From Acidobacteriaceae bacterium (GTDB lineage: Bacteria > Acidobacteriota > Terriglobia > Terriglobales > Acidobacteriaceae), in the NCBI GenBank assembly GCA_035944135.1, contig DASZBM010000002.1:1116001-1180000 (forward strand): a DNA stretch of 64,000 bases. Direction: 5' to 3'. Made by a program: the position numbers and the translations under genes. The notes below the pieces were generated by a model that saw only the letters and a list, made by a program, of their open reading frames with translations, was not told where the DNA came from and ran no database searches. This document shows positions 17,180 through 23,294 of the stretch, piece by piece. Each line of letters opens with the position of its first letter. Within the stretch, counting starts at the first letter, position 1.

Positions 17180-17911
17180 ATGCTCCTCAAACAACTTCGC
17201 GAACAAGTCCTCGAGGCCAATCTCGAACTCGTCCGCCGCGGCCTCGTCCTCTACACCTTCGGCAACGCCTCCGGTGTCGACCGCAACGAAGGCCTCGTCG
17301 TCATCAAGCCCTCCGGGGTCGACTACGAACACCTCCGTCCCGGCCACATGGTTGTCACCGACCTCAACGGCAAGATCGTCGAAGGCGAGCTCCGTCCCTC
17401 CTCCGATCTCGATACCCACACCCTCCTCTACCGCGAGTTCCCCTCCATTGGCGCCGTCGTCCACACGCACTCTGAGTACGCCACCAGCTTCGCGCAGGCC
17501 GGTCTTCCCATCCCTCCCCTGGGCACCACGCACGCCGACTACTTCTACGGTCCCGTCCCGGTCACCGCGCCGCTCACCGACGAAGCCATCGGCGGCCGCT
17601 ACGTTCACGAGACCGGCCTCGCCATCGTCGCCCGCTTCAAAGGCGCTGACGGCCAGCCCGCGATCGATCCCCTCGCCGTCCCCGCCTGCCTCGTCGCCGG
17701 CCACGCGCCCTTCGCCTGGGGCGGAACCCCGCACGATGCCGCCCACAACGCCGTCGTCCTCGAAGCCGTCGCCCGCATGGCCTACCGCACCCTCACCCTC
17801 AAGCGCGAGGCCGCCGAGGTCTCCCAGGCCCTCCTCGACCGCCACTACTTCCGCAAACACGGCGCCAACGCCACCTACGGCCAGTCCACGACACATAGCC
17901 CGTCATCCTGA
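17180..17911 (+). CDS. araD: L-ribulose-5-phosphate 4-epimerase
   Basis: A 243-residue class II aldolase-fold epimerase. Metal ligands His95 and His97 (VVHTHSEY) and His175 (LVAGHAPFAWG) are present, as are Asp76 (SSDLDTH), Asp120 and the C-terminal HYFRKHGANATYGQ, which contains the catalytic Tyr. It converts L-ribulose 5-phosphate to D-xylulose 5-phosphate. An AAGGA site precedes the ATG. The final residues after TYGQ (STTHSPSS) and the stop codon run into a dispersed intergenic repeat (GTCATCCTGAGCG), so the native C-terminus has probably been altered by that element. Confidence 0.93.
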   Translation: MLLKQLREQVLEANLELVRRGLVLYTFGNASGVDRNEGLVVIKPSGVDYEHLRPGHMVVTDLNGKIVEGELRPSSDLDTHTLLYREFPSIGAVVHTHSEYATSFAQAGLPIPPLGTTHADYFYGPVPVTAPLTDEAIGGRYVHETGLAIVARFKGADGQPAIDPLAVPACLVAGHAPFAWGGTPHDAAHNAVVLEAVARMAYRTLTLKREAAEVSQALLDRHYFRKHGANATYGQSTTHSPSS

Positions 17912-17940
17912 GCGAAGCGCACAGCGCGAAGGACCCCGAA
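17901..17940. repeat. dispersed GTCATCCTGAGCG repeat, copy 1
   Basis: The element starts GTCATCCTGAGCGAAGCGC and ends GCGAAGGACCCCGAAG. Related copies are at 26138-26210 and 42669-42700. Its TGA serves as the araD stop codon. Confidence 0.75.
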
Positions 17941-17990
17941 GAAGTCTGTTCGACCACAAGATTTCGGACCTTTTCCACCTCGGAGCATCA

Positions 17991-20057
17991 ATGAAGAAGC
18001 TCGCACTCGCCCTCCTCGCCGCAGCCTGCGCTCTTCCCCTCTGCGCCATCGACGCCCAACAACCGCTTCCTCCCGAGCCGAACAAGGTCCCGCTCGAGCT
18101 CGGCGCCGCCTGGTACCCCGAGCAATGGCCCGAATCCCGCTGGGACGCCGACCTCACCCTCATGGAGCAGGCGCACATCCACTTCGTCCGCGTCGCCGAG
18201 TTCGCCTGGTCCACCATGGAGCCATCCGAGGGAAACTTCCAACTCGACTGGCTTGACCGCGCCATCCGCCTCGCGGAGAAGCACCACATCGCCGTCGTCA
18301 TCGGCACACCCACCGCCGCGCCGCCTGCCTGGCTCACGCAGAAATACCCGGAAACTCTCCGCACCATGCCTGACGGCCGCCGCGACACTCACGGCAATCG
18401 CCAGCAGTTCGATTTCGGCGATCCGAAGTACCGTGAGCTCTGCCGCATCATCGCCACCAAGCTCGCCGAGCGCTTCGGCCATGACCCCAACGTCATCGGC
18501 TGGCAGATCGACAACGAGTACGCTCGCGACAGCGACGGCGCCGACAACCGCGCACAATTTCAGGACTGGCTCCACGCGCGTTACAAGACGCTGGACAACC
18601 TGAACGCCCGCTGGACCACCGCCTACTGGTCGCAAACCTACAATGCCTGGGACCAGATCAACATCCCCATGCCGTCGGAGCGCGCCGAAAACCCAGGCCT
18701 CAATCTCGCCTGGCGCGAGTTCGTCTCCGACACCTGGCGCAGCTACCAGCGCAATCAGCTCGATGCGATCCGCGCCCACGCCGAGAAGCGTCAGTTCATC
18801 ACCACCAACATGATGGGCTGGTTCGACGCCTACGATCACTACGACGTCTCGCAGGACCTCGACCTCGCCTCCTGGGATGACTATGTCGGCAGCGGCCATC
18901 TCAACTTCGAGCGCAACGGCGCCACGCACGACCTCACGCGCGGATTCCTCCGCAAGAACTTCTGGGTCATGGAAACGCAGCCCGGCATGGTCAACTGGCA
19001 CACCAACAACAACTCGCTCAACAAGGGCGAGGTCCGCGCGATGGCCTGGAACGCAATCGGCCACGGCTCCGAAGCCGTCGAGTACTGGCAGTGGCGCAGC
19101 GATCTCAACGGACAGGAGCAATACCACGGCACGCTGGTCGGCGCCGACGGCACGCCCGTCCCGCTCTACGCCGAAGTCCAGCAGCTCGGCGCCGACTTCG
19201 ACAAAGCCGGCCCCGTCCTCGCCGGTACCACCGTCCACTCCGACGTCGCTCTGCTCAACGACTATCCCTCACGCTGGGCCATCGACTGGCAGCGCCACAA
19301 CAAGGCCTTCGACCCCGTCGACGCCTTCATGAGCTTCTACACGCCGCTGCATGATGCCGTGCGCTCCGTCGACGTCATCCCCGACACCGTTCCGCTCGAC
19401 CACTACAAGCTCGTCGTCGCGCCCGCGCTCAACCTCATCACACCCGAAGCCGCGAAGAACCTCGAAGCCTACGTCCGCAACGGCGGTCATCTAGTTCTTG
19501 GCCCGCGCTCCGGCATGAAGGATGAAGACAACGCCCTCTGGCCCGAGCGCCAGCCCGGCCCGCTCGCCGAGCTCCTCGGCGCACGCGTCGAACAGTTTTA
19601 CGCGCTCGACTCCACCGTTCCCCTCAGCGGCGACTGGGGCAACGGCGAAGACACTCTCTGGGCTGAACTGCTCTCCACCAAATCACCCGACACCAAAGTC
19701 CTCATGCGCTACGGCAAGTCCAACGGCTGGCTCGACGACCAGCCGGCCGCAGTCACGCGCAAAATCGGCAACGGCTCCATCACCTACATCGGAGCCTCAC
19801 TGGACGCTGCCGCCATGAAGCGCGCCGCCGAGTGGATGCTCTCCGACGCCGGCCTCGCTCCCATCCTCCCCAACATCCCCGCAGGCGTCGACGTCGGCAT
19901 CCGCTCCGGTGACAACAAACACATCCTCATCCTCACCAACTACAACGCCACTCCCGTCACCATCGCATTGCCCTCAACAATGCACGACATCCTCGCCGGC
20001 ACCACCACCAGCTCGATCACGCTGCCGCAGTACGGCGTCGCCGTCCTCCAGCAATAG
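17991..20057 (+). CDS. secreted GH42 beta-galactosidase
   Basis: A 688-residue exported glycoside hydrolase. The signal peptide covers about residues 1-22 (cleavage near CAIDAQQ). The catalytic barrel has LGAAWYPEQWPESRW (37-51), VRVAEFAWSTMEP, acid/base Glu176 in GWQIDNEYA and nucleophile Glu328 in WVMETQPGMVNW. The trimerisation and C-terminal beta domains follow from about residue 400. An in-frame ORF reaching back to 17274 crosses araD in another frame and was rejected, because the signal peptide fixes the start. Together with araBD it suggests use of arabinogalactan-type polymers, with galactose released outside the cytoplasm. Confidence 0.92.
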   Translation: MKKLALALLAAACALPLCAIDAQQPLPPEPNKVPLELGAAWYPEQWPESRWDADLTLMEQAHIHFVRVAEFAWSTMEPSEGNFQLDWLDRAIRLAEKHHIAVVIGTPTAAPPAWLTQKYPETLRTMPDGRRDTHGNRQQFDFGDPKYRELCRIIATKLAERFGHDPNVIGWQIDNEYARDSDGADNRAQFQDWLHARYKTLDNLNARWTTAYWSQTYNAWDQINIPMPSERAENPGLNLAWREFVSDTWRSYQRNQLDAIRAHAEKRQFITTNMMGWFDAYDHYDVSQDLDLASWDDYVGSGHLNFERNGATHDLTRGFLRKNFWVMETQPGMVNWHTNNNSLNKGEVRAMAWNAIGHGSEAVEYWQWRSDLNGQEQYHGTLVGADGTPVPLYAEVQQLGADFDKAGPVLAGTTVHSDVALLNDYPSRWAIDWQRHNKAFDPVDAFMSFYTPLHDAVRSVDVIPDTVPLDHYKLVVAPALNLITPEAAKNLEAYVRNGGHLVLGPRSGMKDEDNALWPERQPGPLAELLGARVEQFYALDSTVPLSGDWGNGEDTLWAELLSTKSPDTKVLMRYGKSNGWLDDQPAAVTRKIGNGSITYIGASLDAAAMKRAAEWMLSDAGLAPILPNIPAGVDVGIRSGDNKHILILTNYNATPVTIALPSTMHDILAGTTTSSITLPQYGVAVLQQ

Positions 20058-20079
20058 AACCGCCGAATCCGGGTGGCCT

Positions 20080-20108
20080 ACCCTTTCACAGTTTCATCGT
20101 GAAAGGGT
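20080..20108. repeat. hairpin element, GGGTGGGTTA family copy 1
   Basis: ACCCTTTCAC and GTGAAAGGGT pair around a nine-base loop. The element is flanked by GGGTGGCCT on the left and GGGTTA on the right. The same layout with different stem bases recurs at 42719-42766. Confidence 0.7.
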
Positions 20109-20114
20109 GGGTTA

Positions 20115-20140
20115 TCGCGCGTTAAGACGCGCGAGTCTTT
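20115..20140 (+). terminator. terminator-like hairpin after the GH42 gene
   Basis: TCGCGCGT and ACGCGCGA pair around TAAG, followed by GTCTTTT. It lies about 60 bases after the stop codon and directly after another hairpin, so it probably ends the GH42 transcript. Confidence 0.6.
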
Positions 20141-20235
20141 TGCCTTTGCCTTTGCCTTTGCCTTTGCTTTTGCTTTTGCTTTTCTTGCTGTCATCCCCGA
20201 CGGGGATCTGCTTTTGCTTTTGCCTTGCCGTTGCC
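20137..20235. repeat. TTTGCC/TTTTGC microsatellite
   Basis: Tandem hexamers TTTGCC grade into TTTTGC between 20137 and 20186 and again at 20211-20235. The two tracts are separated by a palindrome, ATCCCCG-a-CGGGGAT (20193-20207). The region is non-coding and lies between two convergent glycosidase genes. Confidence 0.8.
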
Positions 20236-20244
20236 TCTAGGTAC

Positions 20245-20307
20245 CCCGAGGCTTCAGCCTCGGGTCTCATATGCCGTTACAACCCGAGGGGCTTTAGCCC
20301 CTCGGGT
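20245..20307. repeat. two GGCTnnAGCC-core hairpins
   Basis: CCCGAGGCT-tc-AGCCTCGGG at 20245-20264 and ACCCGAGGGGCT-tt-AGCCCCTCGGGT at 20282-20307 are perfect hairpins with two-base loops. They lie between the convergent ends of the GH42 and GH13 genes. A third relative is at 28091-28110. Confidence 0.8.
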
Positions 20308-20312
20308 ATGCC

Positions 20313-22094
20313 CTACCGCACCTCTGCCACCCACGCCGAATACGCCGGCAGCGTCACATTCTGCAACGACCCCACTGCCTTCAGCGAATCCTCACTCGCC
20401 GCAATCGTCTTCACCGTCTTCCCCGTAACACCGGCCGCACCCACATCCAGCGACACCGTCTTCGCCTGCGCGCTCATATTGATCGCCACCACCACCGGCT
20501 TGCTTCCCGTCCGCACATACGCCAGCACATCCGCGTCGCCCGCATCCAGCATCACGAACCCGCCATCGTGCAGCGCCGGGTTCGTTCGGCGCAACTCGAT
20601 CAGCTCCTTGTACCAGTTCAGCAGCGACCCAGGCTCACCGCTCTCCGTCTGCACATTGACCGTCTTGTAGTCGGGCGCAATCGGCAGCCACGTCGTCTTA
20701 GCCGTCGAGAACCCCGCATCCAACCCCGGCGTCCACTGCATCGGCGTCCGCTCGCCGTCGCGCCCCTTCTCCTTCGGCCATCCCGTAATCCCGATCGGGT
20801 CCTTCACATCCTCCTTGCGCGTCGGCACCGTAGTCGGCATCCCAATCTCCGCGCCGTAGTATGTCAACGCCGTCGCACGCGTCGTCAACAGCATCGCCGC
20901 CACTGTCTTCGCAATCGCCACATCGTGCACGCCATCGCCGTACCGCGTAATCGAGCGCGGATTGTCATGGTTGTCGAACACAAACAGCGGTTGCGATCCA
21001 TTCAGCTCCGTCTCCGCCTCTCCAATCGTCTTCCTGAAGTGTGCGGCCGAGTACCTACCCCCGAAACCAACCAACATATCCATCGGCAACTGCAGCTCAT
21101 TCTTCGACGCGCCCCCGTACCACTTCTGCAGCGCCGCCGTGTTCGGCAGATACGTCTCGCCAATCAGCACGCGATTCCCCGGATACGCATTCACCATCGC
21201 GCGCATCCGCCGAATCACATCGTGCACCTCAGGCAGATTGTCCGTGTACTCCGTGTTCACATTCGGATCGCCATACGCGTTCACACCGCCCGTCTCCGGC
21301 TCATTGCGCAGCTTCGGGTCCTCAAACAGCGACGGAATTGCATCCAGCCGAAACCCAGCCACACCCTTGTCCAGCCAGAACCTCATCGTGTCGAACATCG
21401 CCTTCTCGACCGCCGGATTGTTCCAGTTCAAATCCGGCTGCTGCTTATAGAAGCGGTGATAGTAAAACTGTTTCCTCGCCGGCACCCACTCCCACGCCGA
21501 CCCGCCAAACACCGACGTCCAGTTATTCGGCGGCACCATCCCGACATGCTCCCACCGCTTTTGATACGCCGTCACTCCTGGCGCATCCGCCTTCACGCCA
21601 TCGTTCCAAACATACCAATCCGCTTTCGCATTCGTCCTTGAGCTCGCCGACTCTACAAACCACCTGTGCTTGTCCGACGTATGGTTCAGCACCATGTCCA
21701 GAATGATCCGCACATTGTGCTGCTTCCCCGCCGCCAGCAGCGCGTCAAAGTCCTTCATCGTCCCATACTGCGGATCGACATTCTCGTAGTCCGAAATGTC
21801 ATAACCAAAATCCACCTGCGGCGAGGGATACATCGGCGCAATCCAGATCGCATCCACCCCCAGCCCCTGCAGATATCCCATCCGCTCGCGAATCCCATTC
21901 AGATCGCCAATGCCATCGCCATTCGAATCCTGAAAACTCCGCGGATAAATCTCATAGATCACCGCATGCTTCCACCACGTCGCATCGTGGCTCGGCGCCT
22001 GCGCCGACGACACACTCGCCTGCTGCGCCCATCCCCACGCAGGCCCCCCACACAAACACGCCGCAAGTAAAACTCCAGCAAACGAACGCTTCAT
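20313..22094 (-). CDS. secreted GH13 alpha-glucosidase / oligo-1,6-glucosidase type
   Basis: A 593-residue exported alpha-amylase-superfamily enzyme. The signal peptide spans about residues 1-24 (GWAQQ). Conserved GH13 regions are DMVLNHTS (133-140), nucleophile Asp251 in GVAGFRLDAIP, acid/base Glu313 in VLIGETY and transition-state stabiliser Asp377 in FVFDNHDNPRS. The opening WWKHAVIYEIYPRSFQDSNG is typical of oligo-1,6-glucosidase, alpha-glucosidase and trehalose-synthase-like subfamilies. The small C-terminal beta domain ends LPAYSAWVAEVR. It is convergent with the GH42 gene. Substrate (maltose- or isomaltose-type) cannot be fixed from sequence. Confidence 0.92.
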   Translation of the reverse strand: MKRSFAGVLLAACLCGGPAWGWAQQASVSSAQAPSHDATWWKHAVIYEIYPRSFQDSNGDGIGDLNGIRERMGYLQGLGVDAIWIAPMYPSPQVDFGYDISDYENVDPQYGTMKDFDALLAAGKQHNVRIILDMVLNHTSDKHRWFVESASSRTNAKADWYVWNDGVKADAPGVTAYQKRWEHVGMVPPNNWTSVFGGSAWEWVPARKQFYYHRFYKQQPDLNWNNPAVEKAMFDTMRFWLDKGVAGFRLDAIPSLFEDPKLRNEPETGGVNAYGDPNVNTEYTDNLPEVHDVIRRMRAMVNAYPGNRVLIGETYLPNTAALQKWYGGASKNELQLPMDMLVGFGGRYSAAHFRKTIGEAETELNGSQPLFVFDNHDNPRSITRYGDGVHDVAIAKTVAAMLLTTRATALTYYGAEIGMPTTVPTRKEDVKDPIGITGWPKEKGRDGERTPMQWTPGLDAGFSTAKTTWLPIAPDYKTVNVQTESGEPGSLLNWYKELIELRRTNPALHDGGFVMLDAGDADVLAYVRTGSKPVVVAINMSAQAKTVSLDVGAAGVTGKTVKTIAASEDSLKAVGSLQNVTLPAYSAWVAEVR

Positions 22095-22121
22095 CGCAAC
22101 TCCTTTTTTCGATCTAGAAGT

Positions 22122-22239
22122 AGTTAGTGGTTAGTAGTTAGTCGTCAGTAAAAAACAACCCCACTTCTAACTCCCTAACTTACTAACTCCCTAACTCCCT
22201 AACTCCCTAACTCACACTAACCACTAACCACTAACCACT
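22122..22239. repeat. tandem CTAACTCC / ACTAACC repeats with inverted arm
   Basis: Six octamers of the CTAACTCC type occupy 22167-22214 and three ACTAACC heptamers 22216-22236. GTTAGTGGTTAGT at 22123-22135 is the exact inverse of ACTAACCACTAAC at 22216-22228, so the region can form a long-looped hairpin. The stop codon of the next minus-strand gene lies inside the heptamers. Confidence 0.85.
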
Positions 22240-23094
22240 CACAACCCCATACTTCTCCGCCAGAAACTCCCCCAGCTCCTCTGGCACAACTCCCGCCAGC
22301 TCCTGCCACGTCAGCAGCTTCAGCCTGCACCTCAGCTCAAACGATCGCACCGCGCGCATTACCGCGTACCAGATCTCCACCAGCTCCGGCCTGCGCGCAT
22401 CGCACACCACGCCAAACGAGCACCCGCTCGCAGACGCGGCCAGCGTTCCGCGAATCAACTGATACCCCAGCACCGTTCCATTCCGCACCGGCAACTCATC
22501 CGTCTCAAACACCTCTTCCAAATCGCGATATCTCTCAATCAAACTCAGCCGAGCCGTCTGAAAATCCGACTCCGTCAGCTTCGCCTCCACCAGCAGATCG
22601 CCCACGCGCATATCGACCTCGGTGTTGTCGGTCATGCCGTCGCGCTTGCCTCCCTTAAGCGGTGTCCGCGGCTTCACCCCAAACTCCGGCACCGCGCCTG
22701 CGCCAACACCCAGCAGCGCCCGCACACCCTCACTCTCCATCACGCCCGGATAACAAAACACATTCATCAGCAGCGCGTCCGAGCTGTTCGCGCAATCCAG
22801 CTCCATCCACTGCCAGTCCGCCCGCGCCCGCACGCGCTTATGCGCCGTGTGGACCTTCTTCAGCCTTCGCGCCCACTCCGCGTTCCCGCAGATCGCCTGA
22901 TACGCCCGCTCATGAAAGTTCCCATGTCCCGCCTGCTCGCCGGGCGCAAAAATGATGCTCGGCACCTCGCCGTCCGTCCGCTCATACGCCAGCCCATGCT
23001 TCGCGGCGAAACGCATTCCGCGCACACTCAGCTCCGTCCGCAGGCTCAATCCGCCCGGAAGCTCTTCCCACGCTCCTGTCGCATCCGCAAACAC
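22231..23094 (-). CDS. putative PD-(D/E)XK-type nuclease (PGN_0703-like)
   Basis: A 287-residue soluble protein without signal or membrane segments. The nuclease-like signature is TEVDMRVGDLLVEAKLTE, giving Asp161-x8-Glu170-Ala-Lys172, the core spacing of PD-(D/E)XK endonucleases. The N-terminal half has FHERAYQAICGNAEWA. I associate the overall pattern with the PGN_0703 family of putative restriction endonucleases, but this is recognition from memory, not a search. No methyltransferase or helicase is adjacent, so a classic restriction system is not supported. The last residues VVSG and the stop codon are encoded by a microsatellite repeat, so the C-terminus may be recently changed. Confidence 0.6.
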   Translation of the reverse strand: MFADATGAWEELPGGLSLRTELSVRGMRFAAKHGLAYERTDGEVPSIIFAPGEQAGHGNFHERAYQAICGNAEWARRLKKVHTAHKRVRARADWQWMELDCANSSDALLMNVFCYPGVMESEGVRALLGVGAGAVPEFGVKPRTPLKGGKRDGMTDNTEVDMRVGDLLVEAKLTESDFQTARLSLIERYRDLEEVFETDELPVRNGTVLGYQLIRGTLAASASGCSFGVVCDARRPELVEIWYAVMRAVRSFELRCRLKLLTWQELAGVVPEELGEFLAEKYGVVSG

Positions 23095-23294
23095 TTAGCC
23101 ATAATAGTCTGCTCGGCTGTGCACCTATGTCTCGCTCCTAACATATGAGCTCACAGATATCGCCACTCCCCTCACCTTTCGCCGCCATCTGTCGATAAAT
23201 CCACCAAAGTCGGCTTTCTCTCAGCCCACTTCTCTGCTACCGTTACCCGCGAGATTCCTCTCAACTCAATCGGCTCTCTGAAAGATTTGTTCGG

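Noticed and set aside
16385-17896. Minus-strand ORF of 503 codons
   Set aside because: It spans the ends of araB and araD in antisense; its composition (Gly/Val/Glu/Asp-rich) is that of a mirror frame.
17274-17990. N-terminal extension of the GH42 protein
   Set aside because: The extension lies in another frame of araD and the inter-gene repeat; the signal peptide places the start at 17991.
22167-22239. Possible CRISPR or telomere-like array
   Set aside because: Units are only 7-8 bases without unique spacers, and the sequence is internal to a chromosome-like region; it is a microsatellite.
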